In this document: positions 49,434 to 60,727 of the stretch, piece after piece
How positions within the stretch are numbered: position 1 is the first letter of the stretch
Layout: each line of letters opens with the position of its first letter
NCBI GenBank assembly: GCA_905182165.1
Contig: CAJJAK010000002.1
Span: 158,012-222,011, forward strand
Source: an uncultured Paracoccaceae bacterium
Lineage (GTDB): Bacteria; Pseudomonadota; Alphaproteobacteria; Rhodobacterales; Rhodobacteraceae
Direction: 5' to 3'
DNA: 64,000 nucleotides
Translations under genes and position numbers: made by a program
The notes under the pieces: generated by a model
The model's database searches: none
What the model saw: only the letters and a program-made list of their open reading frames with translations
What the model was told of the DNA's origin: nothing

Positions 49434-51353
49434 TCAACGGTTCAATTTCTATAAGTAGTTTACCTGCCTCAACTTGTTGTCCAGCCTCAACTTCTACCTT
49501 GATTACCATACCATTTTTTTGTGCCAATAAAGTGTGTTCCATTTTCATAGCCTCCTGAACAACTAACAAATCACCCTCTCTAACCTCGTCACCCACCTTT
49601 ACATTAATAACTTTAATAAAACCTGGCATAGGCGCTATTATATTATTTCCATCTGCTTTTCTTTCAATTTTAGGATTTAATTTATCATCAAGTTTAAAAT
49701 ACCAAGAACCTTTGTGAAAAATAGTTATTTGATTGTTTGTTATCAAGAATTTTGCACCTGATTTCACTCCATCAACAGACCAACCTTCTCTGTTTACTAA
49801 AAAGTCTTCTCCATCAATCTCAACACTAAAATTATCTCGATCAATTACTCTTACAAAAACCTGTCCAAACTCCATCATAATATTCGTTTTTAACGACCCC
49901 CATAAAGAAAAGCCGGAAGTGGATCAGTTAAATTATGCAATCCCAATGCAGCTAAAGAAGATAAAATTTTCACTGTGTTAGGGGGGTCAATTTTCTTCGT
50001 TAAATCAGCAAGTTTGCAATCGATGAGTTGAGTATCAAATTGAACATCCGTAAATTGTTGATCATTCGACAGGGTGTAAAGGAAATTTAAATTTGTAATG
50101 AACCCACTTATTTCTGTTTCAATCAGTGCTTTTCTTAATTTTTTAAGAGCACTTTCGCGATCTCGTCCATGGACAATAATTTTTGCAATTAACGGGTCAT
50201 AGAATGGGCTAACTTCGTCACCAATTCTTACCCCAGAATCCACTCGAACTTTACTTGGGAATAATAGATGATTTAAAACACCTGTTGTCGGTAAGAATTG
50301 GTTGTGAGGATCTTCAGCATACAATCGAGCCTCAAAAGAATGCCCAGTAATTTTGATTTCATCTTGGGTCTTAGGTAAAGGCTCTCCAGCCGCCACTCTA
50401 ATTTGCCATTCTACCAAATCCAATCCAGTTATCTCTTCTGTGATAGGGTGCTCAACTTGCAACCTGGTATTCATTTCCATAAACCAAAAATTCTTGATCG
50501 TATTATCAATTGAACTATCGCAGATGAATTCAATAGTACCAGCTCCAACATAGTTTATTGCTTTTGCAGCGTTAATAGCAGCAGCATGAAGTTCTTTTCG
50601 AATCTTTGTAGATATTTTTGGTGCAGGGGCTTCTTCAATAACCTTTTGATGCCTTCGCTGAAGAGAACAATCCCTCTCATACAAATGTACTATGTTTCCA
50701 TAAGAATCGCCAAATATCTGAACTTCTATGTGCCTTGGATTTTTAACAAATTTTTCTATCAAAACAGCATCATTACCAAATGCGTTCAAAGCTTCTGACC
50801 GCGCTAAACTTAATAATTCAAAGAATGAGTTTTTAGTCTCCACCAATCTCATGCCTTTGCCACCACCACCAGCAATTGCTTTTATCATGATAGGATAACC
50901 GATTTTATCTGCCTCAACAGCTAAGACTTTGTCATCCTGTTTAAAACCATTATAACCTGGAACGACTGGGACCTTGGACTGAGACATCAGTTTCTTTGCT
51001 TTATCTTTAAAACCCATCAGTTCTATTGATGACGACGAGGGACCTATAAAAATTAACCCTGCAGTTTCAACTGCTTTAACAAAATCTGAGTTCTCTGAAA
51101 GAAACCCATAGCCTGGATGTATAGCATCTGCTCCCTCTCGAAGCGCTGCCTGAATTATAATGTCACCTCGCAAATAACTCTGATCAACTTTTGCAGGTCC
51201 TATATTTACAGCAGTACCTGCCAAAGCAACATGTTTTGAATTTACGTCTGCATCGGAAAATACAGCCATAGATTCAATGCCCATTTTATTAATGGTTTGA
51301 ATAATTCGACAGGCTATTTCGCCTCTATTTGCTACTAATATTTTTGAAAACAT
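49414..51353 (-). CDS. mccA: methylcrotonoyl-CoA carboxylase alpha (biotin) subunit (frame broken)
   Basis: Biotin carboxylase plus biotin carrier. The ATP-grasp part has ILVANRGEIACRII, AIAGGGGKGMRLVETK and EMNTRLQVEHPITEEITG. The carrier domain holds the biotin Lys in VVQEAMKMEHTLLAQKNG. As read, the frame stops at 49890 and the carrier lies in a separate frame. One missing T at about 49908 turns the end into FSLWGSLKTN and joins the two into one protein of about 647 residues, the normal McCA length. It is therefore unlikely to be a natural split enzyme. The ATG at 51353 has GAGG upstream. Confidence 0.92.
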
Positions 51354-51396
51354 ACTTTCCTCATACAAACCTTATACAAAATATAAAGGCTATTTT

Positions 51397-52999
51397 TTAC
51401 ATTCTAAAGTTACCAAATTTTGTATCTTCAATCGGTGCATTTAGAGATGCTTTTAGGGACATGGCCAATACTTCACGGCTCTTTCTTGGATCAATAATGC
51501 CATCATCCCATAACCGAGCGCTCGCATAGAGTGCATTTGATTGCTCATTAAACATATCAATTGTTGGTTGTTTGAATTTAATTTCTTCAGCTTTTGACCA
51601 ACTCCCACCTTTACGCTCAATTCCATCTCGCTTAATTGTCGCTAAAACATTAGCTGCTTGCTCTCCGCCCATTACTGCAGTTCTTGAAATCGGCCAACTC
51701 CATATAAACCGTGGACTATAAGCCCTACCCGCCATACCATAATTTCCAGCGCCATAAGAACCACCAATAATCATTGTTATTTTGGGAACATTGGTGGTCG
51801 CCACCGCAGTAACCATTTTTGCTCCATGACGAGCGATACCTTCGTTTTCATATTTTTTACCAACCATAAAGCCAGTTATATTTTGCAGAAAAATTAATTG
51901 AACTTTCCTTTGAGAACACAGCTGCACAAAATGGGCCCCCTTTTGAGCAGCTTCTGAAAATAAGACACCATTATTGGCAATTATTCCACATGGGAACCCA
52001 TCAATATGCGCAAATCCTGTTACCAATGTTTCACCAAAACGGCTCTTAAATTCGTCAAAATCGCTATTATCTACAATTCTAGCTATTACTTCTCGCACAT
52101 CGTACGGAGTACGTAGATCTGAAGGTACTACGTCTAATAAATCTTTTGGGTCATATTTAGGAAGGCTCGGTGGAACTGATTTTATGTGAATACCATTTTC
52201 TTTTGGTATATGCCGTAAAGTTTCACGAGCTAAGGCAAGAGCATGCTCATCATCTTCTGCCAAATAATCAGCCACACCAGAAAGGCGCGTGTGAACATCC
52301 GCACCTCCTAATTCTTCAGAAGTTACCACTTCGCCAGTAGCAGCCTTAACTAAGGGAGGACCTGCCAAAAATATTGTGCCCTGGTCCTTTACGATTATCG
52401 AAATATCCGACATTGCCGGAACATAAGCACCACCCGCAGTACAAGAACCCATCACTACAGCTATTTGAATGATGCCTTTCGAACTCATTTGAGCTTGGTT
52501 ATAAAAGATACGCCCAAAATGATCTCTATCAGGAAATACCTCATCTTGGTTGGGTAAATTAGCACCACCACTATCAACTAAATAAACACATGGTAACCGA
52601 CACATTTCAGCAATCTCTTGAGCTCGCAAATGTTTTTTTACTGTTAATGGATAATAAGTACCCCCTTTTACAGTGGCGTCATTACATACAACCATCACTT
52701 CTTGCCCATGCACTTTTCCAATACCTGTGATTATTCCAGCGCAAGGAACATAATCTTCGTACATATTGTGAGCAGCTGTTGATCCAATTTCTAAAAAAGG
52801 TGAACCAGCATCCAATAGGTTTGCAACACGTTCTCTGGGTAACATCTTGCCTCTTTCAATATGACGTTTTTGCGATTCTTTCACCACCTACGGCAGCATA
52901 ACATACAGCTTTTGATACTTCTTCCAAAGCCAATTTATGTCCTAAGTTATGCTTTTTAGAATCAATTGAATTGTTTTCAAATTTTGAAATTATTTTCAA
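51397..52999 (-). CDS. mccB: methylcrotonoyl-CoA carboxylase beta subunit (frame broken near start)
   Basis: Carboxyltransferase subunit, about 534 residues when rebuilt. Landmarks are [40 protein letters not shown] and [18 protein letters not shown]. The first simple start is at 52887, but the N-terminus ([19 protein letters not shown] to [14 protein letters not shown]) is open just upstream and begins at a TTG (52997-52999) behind a perfect AGGAGG. One surplus A at 52879-52881 separates the parts. It carboxylates methylcrotonyl-CoA together with McCA. Confidence 0.92.
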
Positions 53000-53045
53000 T
53001 TTCTTCCTCCTTTATTATTAAGTTGTAACCTAATATTTTATAAAT

Positions 53046-54197
53046 TTATTCTGTAATTTGCATTAACTCTCTGCCAACCAACATTCTACGTATTTCAGAA
53101 GTGCCAGCACCTATTTCCATTAATTTAGCATCCCGCATTATTCGAGAAAGTGGGCTATCATTTAGATAACCAGCTCCACCCATAGCTTGAACCCCCTGAA
53201 CTGCAACTGCCATGGCTTGCTCACTCGCATATAACACACAAGCCGCTGCATCTTGACGTGTTACTTCGCCCCTATCACATGCATTAGCAGTTGCGTAAAC
53301 ATAAGCTCTTGAGGAATTCATCGCCGTATAGATATCGGCTAATTTACCTTGCATAAGTTGAAATTCACCAATTGATTTCCCAAATTGTTTTCGTTCATGC
53401 ATATAGGGCATCAAGTGATCCAATACTGAATGCATTATTCCCACACCAATTCCAGATAAAACTACACGCTCATAATCTAGGCCAGACATTAAAACGTTCA
53501 CACCCCTACCCTCTTCTCCTAAGATATTTTCAAATGGGACTTCTACATTTTCAAAAATCAATTCCGCTGTATTCGAACCTCGCATACCTAGCTTGTCAAA
53601 ATGACCAGAAGTAGTGAATCCCTTCATAGATTTTTCAATTATAAAAGCAGTAATTCCCTTTGATCCCCCAGATGGGTCAGTTTTAGCATAAACAATTAGC
53701 GTGTCTGCATCAGGGCCATTAGTAATCCAAAATTTATTACCGTTTAATCTATAATATCCATTACGTTTTTCAGCCTTTAACGACATAGATACAACATCGG
53801 AACCTGATCCCACTTCTGACATAGCTAAGGCTCCCACTTTCGTTCCAGAAACCAAATCTGGTAAGAATTTTTTCTTTTGATCCAATGTGCCATTTAATTG
53901 TATTTGGTTAACACACAAATTAGAATGTGCTCCGTAAGATAAACTTACCGACGCTGAGGCTCGCGCAACCTCCTCCACCGCCACTGTATGAGCAAGATAG
54001 CCCATATTAACACCACCAAATTCCTCATCAACAGTAATGCCTAAAATTCCTAACTCACCCATTTCTTTTATAATTTCAGAAAGTTTCATTTGTTTTATCA
54101 ATTTTCACTTTTTCAACGTTATTAGCGGTGGAGTAGTAGCAATGCTCTCAATGCCTCAATTATTTGCTCAAGAGGGTGACCCAGAATGATTAAACAT
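53046..54197 (-). CDS. ivd: isovaleryl-CoA dehydrogenase (N-terminal frame broken)
   Basis: An FAD acyl-CoA dehydrogenase for the first committed step of leucine catabolism after transamination. From about residue 35 the frame is intact: [20 protein letters not shown], then [32 protein letters not shown] and the C-terminal [20 protein letters not shown]. Upstream of 54101 the expected N-terminus is present only in pieces in different frames ([29 protein letters not shown]). At least two, probably three, indels lie between 54080 and 54185. The ATG at 54197 overlaps the tetR stop. Either sequence errors cluster here or the gene is truly damaged. Confidence 0.85.
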
Positions 54198-54810
54198 TTC
54201 TTTTCCTATCTGTTCGAACTGAATTAAATATTAAATGCCAATATATTTTCCTAATGTCCTCCGCCCCAAGACGGCCTTTTTGGTGATACCAATGAGAAAG
54301 AGAAGACAACGTTCCCAAAATTGCTTTGGTGGTTATTTGAGAATCGTCAAAATCTAAATTCTTATTATTTTTTCCTAGCACTAAAATATTTTGCAATATA
54401 CTTTCGTATTCATCACGTAATTTTGAAATTTTCGAAAAATTTCGCCTATCTAAACTGCGCAGTTCCATATATGAAAGGAATACTTCCTTTGATTTATCAA
54501 TATGAAAATTAATATGGAAATTCACAAACATTCTTAAAATCAACAGATCTGAAAGTTTAGAACGCTCCACTTCCAAGATATTCCATTGTTCTAAAAGATC
54601 TAACATATGGTCTTCAAGCAAACGAAATAGAATTTCCTGTTTTGAGGGGAAATGATTGTATATTGCCCCAGCATTTATTCCAAGCTTCAAAGCAATCTCA
54701 CGCATAGAAACTGCAGCATATCCATTTAAAACGAAGAGGTCCCGAGCCGCAACTAGCAAACTCTTTGCGGTCTTCTTTCCTTTACTTAGATTTGACACAG
54801 CCTGCTTCAA
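54190..54810 (-). CDS. TetR-family regulator of the leucine catabolic operon
   Basis: A 206-residue repressor-type protein. The helix-turn-helix is NGYAAVSMREIALKLGINAG followed by AIYNHFPSKQEIL. It heads the minus-strand run tetR-ivd-mccB-mccA-mvaB, which fits regulators of branched-chain acyl-CoA degradation that respond to acyl-CoA. A long palindrome lies directly upstream (54820-54867) and is the likely operator, so autoregulation is expected. Confidence 0.85.
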   Translation of the reverse strand: MKQAVSNLSKGKKTAKSLLVAARDLFVLNGYAAVSMREIALKLGINAGAIYNHFPSKQEILFRLLEDHMLDLLEQWNILEVERSKLSDLLILRMFVNFHINFHIDKSKEVFLSYMELRSLDRRNFSKISKLRDEYESILQNILVLGKNNKNLDFDDSQITTKAILGTLSSLSHWYHQKGRLGAEDIRKIYWHLIFNSVRTDRKRNV

Positions 54811-54819
54811 AGGTTAATC

Positions 54820-54867
54820 CAAATTATTATTATATAAATGAACGTTCATTCATATAATAATAATTTG
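54820..54867. promoter_or_regulatory. 48-bp near-perfect palindrome, probable TetR operator
   Basis: Centred on the perfect 12-mer ATGAACGTTCAT (54838-54849), the symmetry extends to 24 bases on each side with a single mismatched pair. It lies 10 bases upstream of the tetR start and downstream of the aminotransferase stop. The core matches the general form of TetR operators; the AT-rich outer arms could also extrude as a cruciform or form an RNA hairpin that insulates the two genes. Confidence 0.6.
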
Positions 54868-54936
54868 AAATGTCAATAATTATGATTTTTATATATTTAA
54901 GAAGATAATTTACTGTCAATGACAAATTGTATAAAA

Positions 54937-56138
54937 TCACAACTCGGAAATAGCATGCTCCACTTCAGTTTTAATAATATTTGCGATTATCTTATAATCA
55001 TTTATCGAAAATGTTAGAGGTAGCCGCATATCAAGCAGACCATCTAGAATAATTTCTGTATTTTTTAATGTTTGCTTGGGTGCATATTGCCAACTAGAAT
55101 AGCGCGAAGTAAATCCACTTGGTTCATGAGCGCCAAACCACTTTAATTCCACTCCTCTTTTAGCACAACCAGATATGATTTTTTGGATTTTTTTGGATTT
55201 TAGTCCAGGCAACAGAAATTGAAATGATGAAGCAACGAAATGTTCTTTTGGATCTCGTTTGATTAAAGTTAGCCCATTTATGCCTTTTAACTCAAGCTGA
55301 ATAGTTTCATATCTTTCGTTCCATTCTTTACATTTTTTTTCAAGATTTTTAAGTTGTGGTCTTAAAATTGCTGCTCGTAAGTTATCCATTCGTCCGGAAC
55401 AGTTTGGTGTTTTTAATTTTATATCGTCAAAGACACTAACCTCTGGTCCAGAAATGTGTCGATCAAATAGCATATAACTTCCCGAAAGCATTATAGCTCT
55501 GGCCATTATTTTCTCATCGTCAGTAATTAAAATACCACCTTCACCCGAGTTTAAATGTTTGTAGGTTTGAGTGGAATAGCATCCAATTATCCCATATCTC
55601 CCCGACCATTTTTTGTTCCACTTGGCACCCATGGTATGTGCACAGTCCTCAACGACTTTAACTCCGTATTTTCCACATAGTGACATTAACAAATCCATGT
55701 CACAAATATGACCTCTCATGTGGCTCAGCAAGAGCACTTTAGAATTTGAGGATATTATTTTACGTTCTAAATCATTTAAATCAATTAACAGATCGTCATT
55801 AACTTCGACAAAGTAACTACTTCTCCACCAGCAGCAGCAATAGCCCCTGGTACTGGAGCTAATGTAAACCCATTCGTCAATATTTTGTCACCAAACTCGA
55901 TCCCCATAGCTCGGAGCGCTGTAGTCATTGCATATCCACCAGATGCACACGCTAGACAAAATTTAGCACCAAATTTATTTGCAAAATCTTGCTCAAATAA
56001 AGCAACTTCTGATGTTTCATTTTCCACAACATTGTATCTATGCAACCGACCATGGCGCATGACTTTTATTGCAGCTTCGATTGCTTCTTCTGCCAAAGGT
56101 TCTTGCTGTGTAAAACTACCTTGAAATTCTTTTTCCAT
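54937..56138 (-). CDS. DegT/DnrJ/EryC1 (StrS) family aminotransferase (frame broken)
   Basis: A PLP enzyme of about 400 residues, of the type that aminates sugars or other keto groups. The N-terminal half (EKEFQGSFTQQEPLAEEAIE; FCLACASGGYAMTTALRAMG) stops at 55785. The second half includes VVEDCAHTMGAKWN and the PLP Lys in STQTYKHLNSGEGG. One missing T at about 55815 restores VVYFVEVNDDLLIDLNDLER between them. The substrate is unknown; no sugar-nucleotide genes flank it. It may belong with neither the TetR operon nor gph. Confidence 0.85.
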
Positions 56139-56265
56139 AAAACACCTTTATTGAGATGAGTGTCTATCTAAGAGGTACTCAGGTCAATAAATAACACAAC
56201 TTTTTCTTATAATTATTATATTCTTCGTTTTTCGAACTGTAAGTTTCAGAAAAACAAAATTATTT

Positions 56266-56934
56266 TTAAAGCTTAGTCAGCTTATCTAATACTAATTCCA
56301 AATTATCATAATGATCCAAATACCCATCTGCGTTCATTCTGGTTACTCCTAAACCTTCTGGTCCAAATGTTACCAAAACACTGAAAACACCAGCATTAAG
56401 AGCGGCTTGTCGATCGTTATCAGTATCTCCGATCAAAACAGAAGTTTCTCGCTCACCACCCATTTGGTTAATTGTCTCAAGTAAATGAAATGGATGGGGC
56501 TTTCTTACAGTCAAAGTATCCGACCCAAGCATCGCCTTGAAATAACCTCTAATACCTAGTCTATTTAATAATACTTCAGCCAACTTCTCTGGTTTATTAG
56601 TGCAAACCCCAAGAGTGCACCCATTTTTACTTAATCGCTCTAACGCGTTTATCACACCATCATAGAGGAAGGTTTCTTTATCAATGTTTTCCATATAATG
56701 CTCAAGTAATTTTGAATATTGAGAGTCTATTAGATTTTCCGTCCAAATAACCTTTATTTTTTCAAAACCCTTCTTCAACATTGCTCGCCCACCATGAAAG
56801 GCTGTCAGTTTATCTAAGTTTGGATCCAACAAGGCCCCATGACCCAAATCAATAAAGCAACTATTAGCAGCTCCAATTAAGTCGCCACTTGTATCTGCTA
56901 ACGTGCCATCAAGATCAAAAACAATATTTTTCAT
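56266..56934 (-). CDS. gph: phosphoglycolate phosphatase (HAD family)
   Basis: A 222-residue HAD hydrolase. Motif I is NIVFDLDGTLADTSGDLIGA with the nucleophile Asp, motif II LGVCTNKPEKLAEVLL, motif III and IV KPHPFHLLE and VLIGDTDNDRQAALNAG. It dephosphorylates 2-phosphoglycolate from photorespiration or DNA repair. The ATG at 56934 is better than one at 56952 because the fold starts at once. It diverges from glmU. Confidence 0.9.
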   Translation of the reverse strand: MKNIVFDLDGTLADTSGDLIGAANSCFIDLGHGALLDPNLDKLTAFHGGRAMLKKGFEKIKVIWTENLIDSQYSKLLEHYMENIDKETFLYDGVINALERLSKNGCTLGVCTNKPEKLAEVLLNRLGIRGYFKAMLGSDTLTVRKPHPFHLLETINQMGGERETSVLIGDTDNDRQAALNAGVFSVLVTFGPEGLGVTRMNADGYLDHYDNLELVLDKLTKL

Positions 56935-57060
56935 ACTGCCTAATGAACACATATTTTAATGATTTGAAATAGAGTGTAACCTTAATTAATATAATTTTCC
57001 TTTTCCTAAGCACATGAAATCGTTAAGAAAGGACAAATTTGAAAGAAGGTAATTTAAATA

Positions 57061-58416
57061 ATGTCCTTAGTAGCAATAATTTTATGCGCCGGCAGCGGAA
57101 CGCGTATGAAATCTAATTTACCAAAGGTTTTGCATGAGATAGGGGGGTTTCCTTTGATTCATCATGCTATGACCACAGCGCAGGAACTTAATGTCACCAA
57201 AACAATAATAGTAGTTGGGCACGAAGCAAAGAGAGTTTCTAGCTCAGCGATCTCTTTTAACGAGGAAGCAATAATAGTTGAACAAAAAGAACAACTTGGG
57301 ACAGGGCACGCAGTGCAACAGGCAATGCCATCGTTATCACAATATGAAGGAGATGTGGTTGTCCTATATGGAGATGTCCCATTTATTAATTCGGATACCA
57401 TTAATAAAATGATTGAAGTAAGAAAAGGTGGATCTGACATCGTAATACTTGGATTTAATACCGAAGTACCCGGTTCGTATGGCAGAATGGTATCTCAAAA
57501 CGGAAAAATTGAAAAAATAATTGAAGCAAAAGATGCTACAGATTCTGAGCTTCAGATTAATCTTTGTAACAGTGGAATAATTCTTGCTGATGGTGGAAAT
57601 CTATTAAATCTTGTAAACAAGCTAGAAAATAATAACGCAAATAAAGAATTTTATTTAACAGATATTGTCAGCTTAGCAAATTCTCAAAACCAATCGTGTT
57701 CTTTAGTGATTTGTCCTGAATCAGAAACTATGGGGGTTAATACTCGGTTCGATTTAGCTAGGGCTGAAAATTTATTTCAAGAAGCTGCACGCGAAAAATG
57801 TTTAGATAATGGTGTAACCCTAGCATCACCTGAAAATACTATTTTTTCATTGGACACAACTATTGGTCGCGATAGCTGGATTGGACAAAATGTTGTTTTT
57901 GGACCTGGGGTAACGGTCGAATCTGAAGCTATAATTAAAGCTTTTTGCCATCTGGAAGACTGCCATATTGGAAGTGGAGCCAAGATAGGACCTTTCGCTA
58001 GGTTACGACCAGGCACAGAAGTAGGAAATTCTGCCCATATTGGAAATTTTGTAGAAGTTAAAAACTCCAGTATAGGAGAAGTCAGCAAAATAAGTCATCT
58101 AAGCTACATTGGCGATACGAATATTGGGAGCCATGTAAATGTTGGAGCTGGAACTATCACTTGCAATTATGACGGCGTTAATAAACACGAGACAACAATT
58201 GAAGATGGAGCATTTATTGGATCTAACACTTCCATAATAGCGCCAGTTAAAATAGGATCAAATTCTATTATAGCGGCAGGATCAGTAATTACATCAAACG
58301 TACCCATAGATGCATTAGGGGTAGCTAGGTCAAAGCAAGAAAATAAAATTGGCTTAGGGAAGAAAATTATGGAACAATTACATAAAATACAATTTAACAC
58401 AAAAAAGGAAAAATAA
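57061..58416 (+). CDS. glmU: bifunctional UDP-GlcNAc pyrophosphorylase / glucosamine-1-P acetyltransferase
   Basis: A 451-residue enzyme of cell-wall precursor synthesis. The nucleotidyl-transfer site is ILCAGSGTRMKSNLPKVLHE. The C-terminal half is a left-handed beta helix of hexapeptide repeats (IGSGAKIGPFARLRPGTEVG; HVNVGAGTITCNYDGVNKHE). Length is normal. Four bases separate it from glmS, making a two-gene amino-sugar operon. Confidence 0.96.
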   Translation: MSLVAIILCAGSGTRMKSNLPKVLHEIGGFPLIHHAMTTAQELNVTKTIIVVGHEAKRVSSSAISFNEEAIIVEQKEQLGTGHAVQQAMPSLSQYEGDVVVLYGDVPFINSDTINKMIEVRKGGSDIVILGFNTEVPGSYGRMVSQNGKIEKIIEAKDATDSELQINLCNSGIILADGGNLLNLVNKLENNNANKEFYLTDIVSLANSQNQSCSLVICPESETMGVNTRFDLARAENLFQEAAREKCLDNGVTLASPENTIFSLDTTIGRDSWIGQNVVFGPGVTVESEAIIKAFCHLEDCHIGSGAKIGPFARLRPGTEVGNSAHIGNFVEVKNSSIGEVSKISHLSYIGDTNIGSHVNVGAGTITCNYDGVNKHETTIEDGAFIGSNTSIIAPVKIGSNSIIAAGSVITSNVPIDALGVARSKQENKIGLGKKIMEQLHKIQFNTKKEK

Positions 58417-58420
58417 TAAG

Positions 58421-60245
58421 ATGTGTGGAATTGTAGGTGTATTGAGCCAACATCAGGCAGCACCACTATTAGTGGATGCTTTAAAGAGTCTGGAGTATCG
58501 TGGCTATGATAGTGCAGGCATTGCTGTCATTAATAATGGCACGATAAAATCAAAAAGAGCCTTAGGTAAATTAATCAAATTAAACGATATTTTGGTTTAT
58601 GAACCCTTAATTGGGAAGTCAGGTATTGGGCACACACGTTGGGCTACGCACGGCGCACCTTCTGTAAAAAATGCTCACCCCCACTCCACTGGAAAAGTAT
58701 CTGTTGTCCATAATGGGATTATTGAAAATTATAAAGAACTGAAAGCTGAACTTTGTAACTTAGGTTATAAATTTAAATCTGAAACTGATACGGAGACTAT
58801 AGTAGCGCTTTGTTCTCATTATCTGGAGTCAGGTTGTAGTAAAAAAGAAGCAGCTGTCAAAACAATTTCACGACTAAAAGGTGCATTCGCATTTTGCCTT
58901 CTATTTGAAGGTGAAGAAGATCTTTTGATAGCAGCTAGAAAAGGCTCTCCATTAGCGATCGGTCATGGAGATAAAGAAATGTTTGTAGGTTCAGATGCGA
59001 TAGCATTATCAGCAATGACAAATAAAATTACATATTTAGATGATGGTGAGTTTTGTTTTATCACCAGAAATAGTATTGAAATTTTTAATGCCAAAAATAT
59101 AATAACACAGCGTAAAATAGAAAAGATAGATCTAGAAACGACAAATCTTGGTAAAGCTGGACACAACCATTTTATGTCTAAAGAAATAGCAGAGCAGCCC
59201 ACAGTTCTAAGAAATGCTATTTCTCATTATTTAAATCAGGCAGAAAGTACTGTAAATTTAAAAGAAAAAAATTTAAACTTTGAAGACGTTGATCGGATAG
59301 TTATGATTGCATGTGGTACTGCGTTTTACGCATGCCAAGTGGCAAAATATTGGATGGAAAAAATATCAAATATTCCAGTAGAGATAGATATTGCGTCAGA
59401 ATTTAGGTATCGCGAGCCCCCAATATCTAATAAAACCTTGGCAATTTTTGTTAGCCAATCAGGAGAAACAGCCGATACGTTAGCTGCATTACGCTATTGC
59501 AAAGAAAAGGCCAAAAAAATTCTTTCCATCGTAAATGTTCCTACGAGTTCAATCTCTAGAGAAAGCGATATATCACTTCCAATAATGGCAGGGACTGAAA
59601 TAGGTGTTGCATCAACGAAAGCCTTTACTAGTCAATTATTAACCTTGGCCATCTTATGTATTTCAGCCGGGATAGATAAAAAGTTTTTAAAAAAAGAAGA
59701 ACAGGCCAAGTTGGTACAGGATTTAATTAAACTCCCAAATTTAATAACGACTGCGTTACTTCAGGAAAGTGAAATCTCAAAGATAGCCAAAAAAATATCA
59801 TTATCTGCTGATGTGCTTTTTATGGGACGAGGTGCTTTGTATCCTATAGCTTTAGAAGGGGCGCTGAAACTTAAGGAAATTAGTTATATTCATGCTGAGG
59901 CATACCCTGCTGGTGAGTTAAAGCATGGACCAATCGCACTCATTGATCAAAATATTCCAGTTGTTGTCTTTGCGCCATTTGACGAATTATTATAAAAAAA
60001 CAATTTCCAATATGCAAGAAGTTTTAGCTCGAGATGGACAAGTGGTTTTAATTACCGATGCCGAAGGCAGTAAAATAGTGGGTCACGACGTTAAAGATAA
60101 GATAATAATGCCTAGTTTTGATAGTATTTTTGCTCCAATTATTTATGCTATACCGGCTCAACTATTAGCTTATCATGCTGCAATAGCTAAAGGTACTGAT
60201 GTAGATCAACCTAGAAACCTAGCAAAATCTGTAACGGTTGAATGA
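58421..60245 (+). CDS. glmS: glutamine--fructose-6-phosphate aminotransferase (frame broken)
   Basis: Makes glucosamine-6-phosphate. The N-terminal glutaminase opens with the nucleophile Cys2 (MCGIVGVLSQ) and has GIGHTRWATHGAPS. Two SIS sugar-isomerase domains follow (VSQSGETADTLAAL; KAFTSQLLTLAIL; AEAYPAGELKHGPIALID). The frame stops at 59995 after FDELL; the last 80 residues (KKTISNMQEVLARDGQVVLI to AKSVTVE) follow in the next frame. One surplus T at about 59988-59992 explains it and gives 607 residues. Essential for the wall, so an error is likely. Its last codons are also part of an inverted repeat with 62557-62587. Confidence 0.93.
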
Positions 60246-60262
60246 TGTAAAAATGACCTATT
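60229..60262 (+). repeat. left copy of glmS-end inverted repeat
   Basis: CTGTAACGG, TT, GAATGATGTAAAAATGACC, TATT: this spans the last glmS codons, the stop and the start of the next small gene. The same sequence without the TT occurs in reverse orientation at 62557-62587. Together they bracket about 2.3 kb of accessory DNA starting at the glmS end. Confidence 0.7.
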
Positions 60263-60552
60263 CTTTTGAGGTCAAATGTACATCTCAAAAGTTAGGTATA
60301 AAACGTTTAAATAAAGTATCAGAAGACAAATTAAAGTTGATGTTAATGTTATCAGAAGAGTACGGTTGGGATAACAGAAAAATCACAGATTTCCTTAATT
60401 CAAACAATATTAGAACTCCAAAAGATTTAGAGTATTATCCAAAATTAGTATGGGGAACTCTTAAGAAATATAAGAAAAGATTAAATAGATTGAATTTAGA
60501 TAGTGTTGAGAGTGTAAGACAATTCTTGACAGTCTACACATTGATAAAGTGA
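60253..60552 (+). CDS. small DFLNSNNI-family protein, copy 1
   Basis: About 99 residues, basic, with no membrane segment. The middle reads LKLMLMLSEEYGWDNRKITD, then FLNSNNIRTPKDLEYYPKLV and WGTLKKYKKRLNRL. The pattern I-x-x-F-L-N-x-x-x-I-x-T-P followed by V-W-x-x-L/I-K resembles the DNA-contacting Recombinase domain of large serine recombinases (LNxxGIxTPRGKxW), but no catalytic domain is attached. I do not know its function. Copies 2 and 3 lie 2.4 and 3.2 kb downstream. The ATG at 60253 begins just after the glmS stop. Confidence 0.55.
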   Translation: MTYSFEVKCTSQKLGIKRLNKVSEDKLKLMLMLSEEYGWDNRKITDFLNSNNIRTPKDLEYYPKLVWGTLKKYKKRLNRLNLDSVESVRQFLTVYTLIK

Positions 60553-60727
60553 AGTTTCTTTAGACCCTATATTCAAACTAATTTCCCATAGGAAATACTA
60601 TGACGTTATTGGTACAGTATCAATAAACCACACAATGACCACAGTTTTCCACCACCTCACCTGTGTAAGAATCCCCCTATCCAGTTTATATTAGTCTTAT
60701 AATAACCCATAAAAATAAGGAAAATAT

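Noticed and set aside
49414..51353. Split methylcrotonoyl-CoA carboxylase alpha with a free-standing biotin carrier protein
   Set aside because: One added T at about 49908 joins both parts into a protein of normal length with the expected LWG linker, and neighbouring genes have the same kind of break.
58421..60245. Programmed frameshift in glmS, ftsH or rpsD
   Set aside because: The breaks lie at unrelated positions without stimulator structures and occur in many genes; sequence error is simpler.
60263..60291. CTTTTGAG/CTCAAAAG dyad as an operator
   Set aside because: It lies inside the reading frame of the small family protein, and copy 3 conserves the encoded residues (SFEV, SQKLG), so the symmetry is probably a by-product of coding.
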